Part shown: one piece after another, positions 9,301-16,937 of the stretch
How the letters are laid out: each line of letters begins with the position of its first letter
Position numbering within the stretch: the first letter of the stretch is position 1
Assembly (NCBI GenBank): GCA_028280565.1
Contig: JANQLQ010000135.1
Span: 1 to 33,324 of the forward strand
Direction: 5' to 3'
Source: Fulvivirga sp.
Lineage (GTDB): Bacteria > Bacteroidota > Bacteroidia > Cytophagales > Cyclobacteriaceae
DNA length: 33,324 nt
Translations under genes and position numbers: made by a program
The notes under the pieces: generated by a model
Told to the model about the DNA's origin: nothing
Databases searched by the model: none
Seen by the model: only the letters and a program-made list of their open reading frames with translations

Positions 9301-10629
9301 CATACCCTGAATCCAATTATTTGTCATCAGGCATCGAAAACGCCTCCCGTTATCCAATGAAGTAATGCTATCTAAAACGAGATTTTCAGGTGTAACACCC
9401 TGTATTGAAAGCCAACTCGATGAAGTATTATTCCATTCTTGCCAATCATAAACGGTTTGATTTCCACCTCCTCGATTGTTTAATATAGTATAGGATGATC
9501 CAAATGTTGGATGAAGTATGATGTTATCATTGTATTGGTTCTGAGGATTATAATTAAAGAATGAAAAAATATGAGTGCCAACCGAGGTGAAATTTTGCTC
9601 AAGTGATCCAAAATCCAACAAATTAAATAATAAATCAAGTCTAATCTGTGAAGGATTGTCATGGGTACTTAAATCGGGAAAAGCAGTGAAATCGTTGAAA
9701 CTAAAATTGGCAAAACTAAGTTGTGATAAATTTACAAGTGAAAGTGGAACTGCCCCAGTAAAGTCATTAAGGCTTAGATCTAAACTGCGAAGCTTTTGAA
9801 GCTGGCCGATAGTAGGGGGCAAAGATCCATTGAGGTCATTTCCTACAAAATTCAAAAGGTCTAGTTGAGAAAGTTGGCCAATCTCAGAAGGCAAAGAACC
9901 GCTAAAATTATTTCCTGAGAGGATCAATAGCCGCAATTGATGAAGCTGCCCAATATCGGTAGGTATTGGACCAGAAAGCTGATTAGCAGGTAAGCTTAAA
10001 CTTCTAAGTTGATCAAGATGAAAAAGTTCAGAAGGCAACGAGCCATACAGATTATTTTCATCCAACTCCAATTCCCTAAGTTCTCTAAAGTCACCAATAG
10101 TAGATGGAATTGGCCCGTTTAACCCATTATACCTAAGGGAAATAGCTTGAACATCCCCATCTTGCACAAACAAGCCTTCCCAATTTATGAAGTCAGTGTA
10201 ACTTACAGTACTAGGGTCTTTCCAATTGGGATAATCCCATCCCGAGCGATTTGTCCAACTCTCTCCTGAGGTAATTTCAAAAAAAGATCGTAACGCGGCA
10301 TATTCTATTGAATCAGGAACTTGATTAAATGGAAATTCGGTATTTACAGATTGTAACTCTTGAGATGAATCAAATTCCTTGTTTGAATGAATTGATTCAA
10401 CATCAAATGTTGGGGGACGGAAGTTGTTCTTGTAAAATTGACGAAGTCGTTCTTTAATTTCAAATTTTGTAATGTTAGGTTTGGAGGCTTTGAGTTTTTT
10501 CACAAACTCATTTTCTTGGGCTTTAAAACTGACTTGGTACTCTATATATGCATCTAAGTCAATACGCTGAGCCACCATGCTTTTGGATAAAAAAAATGCA
10601 ACTAAGATCATTATAAAAATCCGCACCAT
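6319..10629 (-). CDS. Exported LRR / Ig-like / FN3 / DUF6443 protein carrying the first half of an RHS shell
   Basis: 1436 residues from the ATG at 10629. That start gives a good signal peptide (MVRIFIMILVAFFLSKSMVAQ-type, cut after AQ). The frame is open to 10758, where a longer form would overlap the upstream stop by 4 bases (ATGA) but would carry 43 residues before the signal, so I prefer the shorter one. Domains in order: plant-type leucine-rich repeats (~157-312, LSGPIPTDIGQL-like); Ig-like/gliding-type repeats (~457-747); FN3 (~750-837); DUF6443 (~844-967, NYVMETEVLTEGITD, GLGSDMQTV, KDVVQPIIYDEYG); then YD/RHS strands to the end. It stops shortly after YNIRGWLQSINN and NDLFGMEILYQNP, a point that in typical Bacteroidota RHS proteins is mid-polypeptide. 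The first ~460 codons are much more AT-rich than the rest. Confidence 0.88.
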   Translation of the reverse strand: MVRIFIMILVAFFLSKSMVAQRIDLDAYIEYQVSFKAQENEFVKKLKASKPNITKFEIKERLRQFYKNNFRPPTFDVESIHSNKEFDSSQELQSVNTEFPFNQVPDSIEYAALRSFFEITSGESWTNRSGWDYPNWKDPSTVSYTDFINWEGLFVQDGDVQAISLRYNGLNGPIPSTIGDFRELRELELDENNLYGSLPSELFHLDQLRSLSLPANQLSGPIPTDIGQLHQLRLLILSGNNFSGSLPSEIGQLSQLDLLNFVGNDLNGSLPPTIGQLQKLRSLDLSLNDFTGAVPLSLVNLSQLSFANFSFNDFTAFPDLSTHDNPSQIRLDLLFNLLDFGSLEQNFTSVGTHIFSFFNYNPQNQYNDNIILHPTFGSSYTILNNRGGGNQTVYDWQEWNNTSSSWLSIQGVTPENLVLDSITSLDNGRRFRCLMTNNWIQGMELFSSSFKLEIITPLEASNVNICTGQTASLIVTGSGTIQWYTDSTGGTFFHTGSTYTTPLLTETTTYYVSQTVSGVESERVPVSAIVGPVFSISQDESLCRGESIPIVIDGDNLTVDWGSEIGALNSFVAQPDTTTTYSYTIEDAFGCTASGQVTITVNDPVDAEILPTVPVCPGQTATLEAVEVTGATYAWEPGGLSGRTVDVVINELQEYTLTVTSANGCSAQASILPEIQTIAVASEDREICVVDTVTLVAEGGDSYVWSTGDTIPEINFSRTIPGIYTLTVTATKDGCSASDDVVVTVNAFCPGAPISFMARAISTAEIELNWQEPPGNHTEYVIQRRNAAAVYETVTTLPVGTTAWPDSGLQPGTVYFYRIYSQVDTAQSEMRFARARTFTPNQNYVMETEVLTEGITDVAFVPNLNYHQRNSTWNYLNGLGSDMQTVVEGASPSEKDVVQPIIYDEYGMRSKQYLSYTIAQTTRPGNFRDSARKETTNFYADPPDGVANTSFPYAETVFDTSPQNKVLEQGSTGEAWQVSTGNTIKIDRTTNAASDVLHWKISGNQLEAAGYYPTAQLKKTVTVNEDDETVLLYEDMLGRELMRKIERAAGDIITYFIYNNRGSLLYRITPNVISRFTGLPPFTIDQNTLLTQCYSYRYDAQEKLIEEKWPDQEAIYYVYDQWDRLVLSQSGNQRQNNQWTFTKYDRFDRPVLTGLLDNADFTRSAMQSAIDNYYATGGSRYEAYEGVNGAVHGYTNDSYPVLADEQAYLSVTYYDSYDFIQSDTLFGAAYAYDSSMLGCQDSPQGEYCFPAAPLKILRGKVTGSKTKVLNQDQWLPGVVYYDDDGRTIQAIAQNHTGGIDRASTLHNFAGWPLMTYSTLNMPGTDNYAIQRKFVYDHAGRLKEGYHELFKNDVGQGEKFLAENVYNELGQLIEKNLHVEQDIPLQSVDYQYNIRGWLQSINNVQFSVDGRNNDINDLFGMEILYQNPLNGVQPGGN

Positions 10630-10754
10630 ATTGTTTGAATGATTGGGCCTGCTATAATGACATAGAACTAGCTTAAAAACTTTTGATATTGATTTATTAG
10701 ATATATCCAATTGCAAAAAATGGCTAGTATTACTCATTGACAAATAGTTATCCC

Positions 10755-13700
10755 TCATTCCGGTATCTTTTTAAACCCATACTCATAATACAATACAATA
10801 TGCCCCTCATGATCGGTGATGTAATGTTGGCGGTGATAGTCATCATAGTAATAGAAGGTAGTGGCCATCCCCGGCCCGGTTTCAGCGATCTTGCGCTGGC
10901 GGTCATCGTAAACAAAGGTGGTCACGTAAGCTTCTTCGGGATGGATGCGCAGCTCGTCGATGTACCCCGTGGCGGGCACCGTGATCGTGATCTCTCCCCT
11001 TCCGCTGACCTTCCACCTGCGTAGCGTCCAGCCTTGGGCGGTCCGCTGGTCTCCCTGGTCCTCCACGGTGCCGGTAGCAATGCTTACCGTGCCCGGGTCA
11101 TTTTTGTACCAGTAATAGACATGGTACACATCGTCTACCGTATGGGGTTGTGGGGTGAACCTGGCGATATCACCGTTCAACGACCTGCTGCCCGTATAAG
11201 CCTCGGCTGTGCTGGACGTGTTCGCCGTAATCTTTCCTGGTTGCATAGCCTCGAAGCTGGTGCCTGCCACACGGCCCTCCGTGGCATAAGAAGCACTGAG
11301 TACCGGGTTCAACTGTAGGTCATCATATATCGCGGACTCCCTTTCTTGCATAAAGTCGGTGCTCTCTAAGATGTTACCTTTATCGTCCCGGGTGAGGACC
11401 TCGTTGGATAATCGCCATTGGTTGCCTGGCAATGTTTGTACCGGGTCCCATGTGTCAAAAACTGGGCTGCCAAATCCTCGCCAACCGTAGGTTTTGGAGG
11501 CCCGGGGGATCGAATCTTTATCGGTCCACACGGTGGCATTGGCGGAGACTACTTCACCATTAGCGCGTGTGCGGGTACTGATGATCTCGCTGTAGAGGTT
11601 GTACTGCACCGCCTCTGTGCTGTAGCCTTCGGGGTAGTAGGTATAAAGTATCTCGTTCGAAGCTTCTGCGTTGGAGGTGTTTTCTGAGCTGTAGTTACTT
11701 ACTTGGGCAGGATAGCCATGAGCGTTATAGCTTGTGAGCGTTAACGCCGACTGGGTACCTGCTGCTAAAAAGTCCTGGGTAAGTGATCGGGTGGGACGCA
11801 CAAAATAAGACTCGTCTATGGCCTGCCCGGCGGTGTTGAGTACATTCTGCTTAAACGTGGAATACACCGTTTCACTGGAGGTGACCAACTGGTCTTGGCT
11901 GTTGTACATTTCCGTGAGGTAATGGCTGCCGGCAAAGAGAAGGACATCGTCATCCACCTGTTCCGCCGGGATCTTCGGTAATCCCGTTAAGGGCTTGCCA
12001 TTATGAAAGTAGTGCTTTGTATATCCTTTGGGGCGTTCATCCGGATTTTGCCCCCCAGTAACTACTGTGATCTCGTTGAATAAGGGCGTATGGCCCGTGG
12101 GATCTACCTTGGCAGACGTGTAATTATAGGTGTACCACTTGTTAATGTTTAGATTCCCATCATTTACACTTACCTTACTGGCTACAATCGTCGTGTGGCC
12201 TTCTCTAAAGTCGTCTTCTTGCCATTTGTAGAGGTAAAAATTCCGTGCATCGTACTTTTGTGGGTGATCATTCGAAAAAGCTGCCATAATTCCGTTGCCA
12301 AGAAGGCGATCTCCTACATCGTAATATGCCGTACGCTTGTCCATATTCCGGGTAAGCCTTGTTTCTTCTATTTCCCCATTTAGTACCCGGTAAAAACGCG
12401 TACTATTGTACGGCTGGGATACTACATAAAGGTCATTGGCGCTCTTAAGGTCATCAAACCATGAATCATCATTGAGTCGACTGATATCGATTTGCCCTAT
12501 TTCTAGCCAGTTGCCATTGGGCTCTAGGTAATAAAGGTTATCTCCCATTAAAGCAGAGCGTGTAGATACTTTGACGTAACGGTCTAGCCAGTTTACAGGG
12601 GTCGTAAAAACAGTAGATGTCCAATCTTCCTGGTTGGCATCATAATTTAACAAGTAAACCGTACTTTCCCCTATACTATATCCGAGCACATCCGCAGTGG
12701 AATGATTAAGGTATGGGCCTCGGTAGGTACTGCCGAAACCACTAAAACCACCTCCACGGACTTCTTTCTTTATCCAGCTATCCCCATTGTACCGGTAAAA
12801 AAACAATTCATTCCAACGCCTAAATTCTTCACCGGGTCGATGCGTTGAAATAAAAATATTGCTCGTAGATGGCGTTCTTACAGGATAGTAATCGGGCAAT
12901 TGCGTCAAACTTTTCCTGGTGTGGTTCAAATACTCTCCCCCTAGGTTGTATACAAACTCGGGGTTTTTGTTAGCCATTACAAACGCAAAGGTTGGGGTGC
13001 TATACCAAAAGCTTTTATCTTTTAGCTCGTTTGTATCGATCCCGTCACTTAGAAATATGGGGGCAAAATCACGGGTTATCCAGCGCTTATCTTCTGCCCT
13101 ATAGTGCAACCAAAAATCATCATCCCTCGGTTTTGTATTGTGAGCGATCAAATAGTGGGATGAACCGGTAAACGCATAACCAGGTGCAGGACTGTGCTGG
13201 AATATCTTTTTGTCCCAACGCCCATTCATCCATGCATATGCATACATCCTTTCTGTACCGATATTACCGAGGGCTACATAATCATGCCCTGCCGAGAAAA
13301 AGAGTTCACCTAAATAAGTAGCGTTGTTAAGCTTACCATCCGTTAAAGTGACATTATCTGTATAGCTATGCCATGAGCCATTAAACTTATTTTTGTGGAA
13401 CAGGTTGACCCGGTAGGTATTATTACCTTGGCGGAGAACTACGCCAAAATGATCTTGTTCTATAGCCACTACCAACTCCTGTTTCTCAATATCTCCACTT
13501 AACCGTAATTCACCAATGTATCCTAAGTCGTGCTTAATCCATTCTCCCTGCCATTCATATACCTGGAGATGTGTGGGGCGAGGATCGGTGGTATGAAAGG
13601 TTCTACCAAGAAAAGGGATTTCCACGTCCTGTCGCCAGATCACAACTACATAGCCAGGGCCCATGAATAGGTTAGGTTCCGTCCAATCTTGTCCTGGCGA

Positions 13701-15011
13701 TTCTGCCTTAAACTCCCTTTCTGCCAAGAAGCTGGTCCTAAATTCACCACACATCCCAGGGGAAGGACAAACCCTGCCAATCACCGTGGAAGTGTTCGCA
13801 TACTGATAGCTGATCCTACCTCCAATAGAGTTATTCACCAGCGTTAAATACCCCTTCGTCTCTGTCGCTGTTGTATCATATTCAAAAGAAGTCTTTGGCA
13901 ACTTCGTCCCGGTGTAGTTCGTCTGCTCAATACCGGTGAGGATGCGCTTATAGTATTCCCCCACGCCGATGCTCCCGTATTCAAAAGCAACGTCATACGA
14001 GGGGAGCCCACGGTGATCAAAGGCTTGGATGGTATTGAGATAGCGGTGCTCGTATTGTTCCTGGTAAGCGTCGGGTTCGTCAGCTTCTTCGTGTGGGTCT
14101 TGGTATTCTCGGTTCCTATCGGTACAGCGGTAACCTTCACCGGTAGTACAGCGCGCGTAAATCTTCGTTCCATAATTGAGCTGGATGTAATTCCCTGTAG
14201 GCCCCACGATTTTATGGAGCGCGGAAGCCCGGGTGTAGGTGGCGGAGCTACTACCCGTGCTGGGATCGCCTAGGGGCTCCTCGATGTTTTCATAGTAATA
14301 GGTGATCTTATCCTCCCATAAATTCCGGATCTCCGAAAGGTTCCAGGTGTGGGTTACTTCGGTTTGCCCGGTGCGCTGTTTGCTGTCCCCGATCCAGTTG
14401 CCATAGGCGATCACATTTTGAAGGATCCCGTCGGCTTCGCGACTCCTGTCGCCGTAAATGTACTTTACCCCATCGTCTTTAACGATCTCCCATTTTTCCG
14501 TGCCGGGGTAGTAGCGGATACGCCAAGGCTGGTAGATCTCGGTAGCATAGGGGCGGTATTCACTGACACCACTCTCCGAGTGCTCCAAACAGATCAGCCG
14601 TACGGACTGGCCACCTTCCACCAGGTAAAACGTATCGTCGTTTCTTGTGGCAGTATTGTTATGGTTTGCCACGATCCTAGGATAGTTAAAGGACCACCCC
14701 AAGCCTAGGATACCGGTGGGGCTTTCACGGTTCCAGCTTTCTACCGTATTTTTTACCCCGGCAGAGTTATAGTTGATCGTGATCTTCGGGCTCAGGCCGC
14801 CACGCCCCGGGAGCGAGGCTACGGTCATGGGAAAAGACACTTGGCCGGTGTAGAGATTTACACTGTTTTGTAACGCCCCGAGATCATTTGGGGAAAGGCT
14901 GAAATTGCTTTCGCCTTCGGGGGCCGCCTCTTGCTGGGCGAAAAGTATGGGTTGGTATGCCAACATTACCCCAAATGCAAAAATGCAGTGGGCCAGGAGT
15001 TTTCTTGTCAT
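10755..15011 (-). CDS. Exported SpvB/TcB-like protein, first gene of the RHS operon
   Basis: 1418 residues with a signal peptide (1-~26, ending LFAQQ). After it comes an SpvB-like N-terminal domain (~40-330) with NSVNLYTGQVSFPMTVASLP, SPKITINYNSAG and GILGLGWSFNYPRIV, the family signature shared with the B component of Tc toxins. The middle (~480-940) has at least six recurring blade-like motifs with two spaced aromatics (YEWQGEWIKHD, YAWMNGRWDKKIF, YRAEDKRWITRDF, YRYNGDSWIKKEV, YDANQEDWTSTVF, YKWQEDDFREGH), suggesting a beta-propeller; TcB has a propeller as its gate. The C-terminus has YD/RHS-like strands (FVYDDRQRKIAETGPG, YYYDDYHRQHYITDHEGH). In known Tc toxins the B and C proteins form a hollow shell around the toxic tip. 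Here the shell role is by homology. Confidence 0.85.
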   Translation of the reverse strand: MTRKLLAHCIFAFGVMLAYQPILFAQQEAAPEGESNFSLSPNDLGALQNSVNLYTGQVSFPMTVASLPGRGGLSPKITINYNSAGVKNTVESWNRESPTGILGLGWSFNYPRIVANHNNTATRNDDTFYLVEGGQSVRLICLEHSESGVSEYRPYATEIYQPWRIRYYPGTEKWEIVKDDGVKYIYGDRSREADGILQNVIAYGNWIGDSKQRTGQTEVTHTWNLSEIRNLWEDKITYYYENIEEPLGDPSTGSSSATYTRASALHKIVGPTGNYIQLNYGTKIYARCTTGEGYRCTDRNREYQDPHEEADEPDAYQEQYEHRYLNTIQAFDHRGLPSYDVAFEYGSIGVGEYYKRILTGIEQTNYTGTKLPKTSFEYDTTATETKGYLTLVNNSIGGRISYQYANTSTVIGRVCPSPGMCGEFRTSFLAEREFKAESPGQDWTEPNLFMGPGYVVVIWRQDVEIPFLGRTFHTTDPRPTHLQVYEWQGEWIKHDLGYIGELRLSGDIEKQELVVAIEQDHFGVVLRQGNNTYRVNLFHKNKFNGSWHSYTDNVTLTDGKLNNATYLGELFFSAGHDYVALGNIGTERMYAYAWMNGRWDKKIFQHSPAPGYAFTGSSHYLIAHNTKPRDDDFWLHYRAEDKRWITRDFAPIFLSDGIDTNELKDKSFWYSTPTFAFVMANKNPEFVYNLGGEYLNHTRKSLTQLPDYYPVRTPSTSNIFISTHRPGEEFRRWNELFFYRYNGDSWIKKEVRGGGFSGFGSTYRGPYLNHSTADVLGYSIGESTVYLLNYDANQEDWTSTVFTTPVNWLDRYVKVSTRSALMGDNLYYLEPNGNWLEIGQIDISRLNDDSWFDDLKSANDLYVVSQPYNSTRFYRVLNGEIEETRLTRNMDKRTAYYDVGDRLLGNGIMAAFSNDHPQKYDARNFYLYKWQEDDFREGHTTIVASKVSVNDGNLNINKWYTYNYTSAKVDPTGHTPLFNEITVVTGGQNPDERPKGYTKHYFHNGKPLTGLPKIPAEQVDDDVLLFAGSHYLTEMYNSQDQLVTSSETVYSTFKQNVLNTAGQAIDESYFVRPTRSLTQDFLAAGTQSALTLTSYNAHGYPAQVSNYSSENTSNAEASNEILYTYYPEGYSTEAVQYNLYSEIISTRTRANGEVVSANATVWTDKDSIPRASKTYGWRGFGSPVFDTWDPVQTLPGNQWRLSNEVLTRDDKGNILESTDFMQERESAIYDDLQLNPVLSASYATEGRVAGTSFEAMQPGKITANTSSTAEAYTGSRSLNGDIARFTPQPHTVDDVYHVYYWYKNDPGTVSIATGTVEDQGDQRTAQGWTLRRWKVSGRGEITITVPATGYIDELRIHPEEAYVTTFVYDDRQRKIAETGPGMATTFYYYDDYHRQHYITDHEGHIVLYYEYGFKKIPE

Positions 15012-15017
15012 GGGTTT

Positions 15018-15033
15018 ACTCGATTAGGCGAGT
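15018..15033 (-). promoter_or_regulatory. Hairpin in the leader just before the first RHS-operon gene
   Basis: ACTCG (15018-15022) and CGAGT (15029-15033) pair across a 6-base loop; one wobble and two more pairs extend the stem on each side. It sits 6 bases upstream of the ATG at 15011, where it could hinder ribosome access. Function not shown. Confidence 0.35.
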
Positions 15034-15129
15034 GAAAATAAGGAAGGAATTTTACAATTGAAAGAGACAAGTAAATCTAAAAATTATGATTTTTATCAGG
15101 GGTTTAATTGGGCTGAAACATCCTGTAGT

Positions 15130-15150
15130 TCATGAAATTATAATTCATGA
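15130..15150. promoter_or_regulatory. 21-bp inverted repeat upstream of the RHS operon (candidate operator)
   Basis: TCATGAA and TTCATGA, perfect 7-bp arms around an AT-rich 7-base centre, lie about 120 bases before the first gene of the operon. A repressor or activator site is plausible from position only. Confidence 0.35.
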
Positions 15151-15449
15151 TGGGGGCAAAGGCCTGGTTTTTAGGAGGTTTTGATATGGTAAAATGAGGG
15201 GGTGGTTAAGGATTTTAGCGGGATCATTCTTTTGCTGCAAAAATTTAGATTAGTCATTATTTTTTGTTCCAGGATCACAACGTTTGCCTTGCCTGTTTAG
15301 CGGACTTTCGTTCGGTGATTTCTTAGATTCCTTGTCAGCTTATCTTCGTGCCTCCTGTAAGTGTCGGACGTCCAAGGGATGAATGACATATCAAGGAAAG
15401 AAAGTGCTAAAACATGACAACCATCAAAAATGTAAAGTACCGTGCCTTT

Positions 15450-15499
15450 GCAGGTTCAAAGAACCTGCTCATGTAGTGGGCACAGGTCCGGGGGACCTG
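15450..15499. repeat. Two adjacent, related 3-base-loop hairpins
   Basis: GCAGGTTCaaaGAACCTGC (15450-15468) and CAGGTCCgggGGACCTG (15483-15499) are perfect hairpins with similar arms, 14 bases apart. No T-tract follows. They could be a repeated extragenic palindrome or part of an RNA structure. Confidence 0.5.
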
Positions 15500-15577
15500 C
15501 GCCAACTGGGTGGGCCTGGTAAGGTGGTTAAATAAGTAAACAAGTGTCTCCGTTAGCGACGGGGTGGAAGGGTTTTC

Positions 15578-16054
15578 TTATTTCGATACTCCCGGCTTAA
15601 CTTCTTGCAGGAAACCCTCAATGGACCGGTCTAGGATCTCGAAGACTTGCTGGAAACCTAGCTCACCGCCGAAATAGGGATCAGGGACATCCTCCCCGGT
15701 GCCAATGGGGTCGTATTCACGCATGAGGTGTAGCTTGTGGGTATATTCTTCTTTGGGGTCCAGCTTCTTGACATCTTTTAGATTAGAACTGTCCATGACC
15801 AAGATGTGATCAAATTGCTCGAAATCTTCATGTGTAAATTGACGCGCTTTGTGGTCAAGGGTTATACCATTTTCACGTGCATTGGCTACGCTACGTGGGT
15901 CTGGTTGCTCGCCGATGTGGTAGTTGCCTGTGCCACATGAATCTACGAAAATACTTTGAGACTGCCTGGAGGATTCCAGTTTTGACTTCAATATACCTTC
16001 TGCCAGTGGAGAACGGCATATGTTGCCGAGGCAGACGAATAAAACTTTACTCAT
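15578..16054 (-). CDS. Low-molecular-weight protein-tyrosine phosphatase
   Basis: 158 residues from the ATG at 16054 (MSKVLFVCLGNICRSP); an upstream in-frame ATG would add eight residues before the catalytic strand. The P-loop CX5R is CLGNICR with Cys8 as nucleophile and Arg14, and the general-acid loop is DPYFGG (Asp125), both hallmarks of the LMW-PTP family, whose usual length this matches. It removes phosphate from tyrosine in proteins in the cytoplasm. It stands alone here with no tyrosine kinase or capsule genes in view, so its substrate cannot be guessed. Confidence 0.93.
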   Translation of the reverse strand: MSKVLFVCLGNICRSPLAEGILKSKLESSRQSQSIFVDSCGTGNYHIGEQPDPRSVANARENGITLDHKARQFTHEDFEQFDHILVMDSSNLKDVKKLDPKEEYTHKLHLMREYDPIGTGEDVPDPYFGGELGFQQVFEILDRSIEGFLQEVKPGVSK

Positions 16055-16825
16055 GATGGTGATAGTTTGCCAGTGCAATTATAACTATTTTCTTTTACCC
16101 TTGAGTTTTCCTTCTACGGTGATTACAAGACTGCCATTCAGTGAAGTAGCAGGTTGCAGGTATCCTGTTTTCAGTATGTGGAAATTCCAGGTCAGTCAGC
16201 AATAGGCAAAGGGCAGTAGGCAAACTCTAGGTTTGCCTATGTTTTGTTTCCGTCTATCGATTAAAGAGTTCTTAGAACAGTCACCCGGTTTCGCTGCTAA
16301 TAGTCGGCACACCTAAGACCAGCATGGTCATATGTCTAGTTGATCTCTCGGGCCATTTTGTTAGCCCGGCCAGCCTACTCAATGTTTATTACTCGCTAAA
16401 CGCAAGCGATTGTTTTTTTCTTTTTTAGCAGCCGAGTGATTTTACTGTTCCAGTTCCCTGGGATCATTTTCTTTGTGAGTAGGTTGGGTTCTGTTCAGAG
16501 ACTTATTGGCTTTCCAGTTCGTACACATAGCCAGGGCACGTGCCACAAGGAATGACAAAACACAGAAAGTAGGTATAAGTATATCTTCGTTTGGCTTCGA
16601 GGAAAACAGTTTCGACCTAGTAGTTTTCACCGGCAAAACATGGATATCTTTCACACGGTAAAAGTGGATCGTAGATAGCCTAAAGTTTTTTCTCTTTTTG
16701 ATTTTTTCAGCGTTGGAAGAAATAAAACTCACATTTAAATTATTGATAATAAGATGGTTATGTGGTTTTTGAAAAAAAATTAAAAAAAATCTCAAACCTG
16801 TGGTTACTTATCGAAACCCAACCGT
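16055..16825. other. Long intergenic stretch
   Basis: About 770 bases with no gene I can support. It holds a perfect 9-bp inverted repeat, TAGGCAAAC (16217-16225) and GTTTGCCTA (16231-16239), followed by a T-rich run on the plus strand that looks terminator-like but has no gene before it. A 117-codon open frame on the minus strand (16442-16795) starts in an A/T-rich tract and resembles nothing. Confidence 0.5.
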
Positions 16826-16894
16826 ATGTATTGGTACATAGCACTTTTTTTACTCACCTGTTTAGTATGGTTAGTTAAGCCGCCTTTTTTATAA
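16826..16894 (+). CDS. Possible 22-residue hydrophobic micropeptide
   Basis: An ATG-started frame of 22 codons begins MYWYIALFLLTCLVWLVK, a single predicted membrane span with a positive end, followed by PPFL and TAA. Its stop lies in the loop of the plus-strand terminator at 16877-16903, so it would be the only translated thing that terminator serves. No clear promoter is visible upstream, and a perfect 6-bp inverted repeat (TATGTA/TACATA, 16825-16840) covers its start. It may be chance; such peptides exist as small membrane proteins or type I toxins, but nothing here decides. Confidence 0.2.
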   Translation: MYWYIALFLLTCLVWLVKPPFL

Positions 16895-16910
16895 GGGCGG
16901 CTTTTCTTTT
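16877..16910 (+). terminator. Rho-independent terminator
   Basis: AAGCCGCC (16877-16884) pairs perfectly with GGCGGCTT (16896-16903) across 11 bases and is followed by a T-rich tail (TTCTTTTAT). It points along the plus strand and ends just before the crotonase promoter, yet no gene on that strand precedes it, apart from the possible micropeptide. Confidence 0.75.
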
Positions 16911-16932
16911 ATTTTTGGGCGAAACCAAAAAT
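16910..16932 (+). promoter_or_regulatory. Promoter -7 overlapping an inverted-repeat operator before the crotonase gene
   Basis: TATTTTTG (16910-16917) matches TAnnTTTG. It is embedded in a perfect 8-bp inverted repeat, ATTTTTGG (16911-16918) and CCAAAAAT (16925-16932), with a 6-base spacer, ending 5 bases before the ATG at 16938. No -33 TTG is seen. A site overlapping the promoter suggests repression. Confidence 0.45.
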
Positions 16933-16937
16933 ACGCT

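Larger units (their letters stand above)
15012..15577. other. Intergenic region upstream of the RHS operon
   Basis: 566 bases without a convincing gene. It should hold the RHS operon promoter, but I find no full TAnnTTTG with a -33 partner. It contains a hairpin right before the first gene (15018-15033), a 21-bp palindrome (15130-15150) and two similar G/C-rich hairpins (15450-15468 and 15483-15499), each listed separately. Confidence 0.6.

Noticed and set aside
10630-10758. Longer N-terminus of the LRR/RHS protein from the ATG at 10758
   Set aside because: The ATGA overlap makes it tempting, but it puts 43 polar residues before an otherwise standard signal peptide. Kept only as an alternative start.
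1135-15011. Type IX secretion C-terminal sorting domain on the RHS-operon proteins
   Set aside because: None of the three large proteins ends in a recognisable sorting domain; the route out of the periplasm is left open.
15450-15468. tRNA T-arm-like GGTTCAAA
   Set aside because: The loop and stem sizes do not fit a tRNA and no acceptor or anticodon arms surround it.
16442-16795. 117-codon minus-strand open frame
   Set aside because: Starts in an A/T-rich tract, has no recognisable domain, signal or promoter, and its composition is unlike the coding neighbours.
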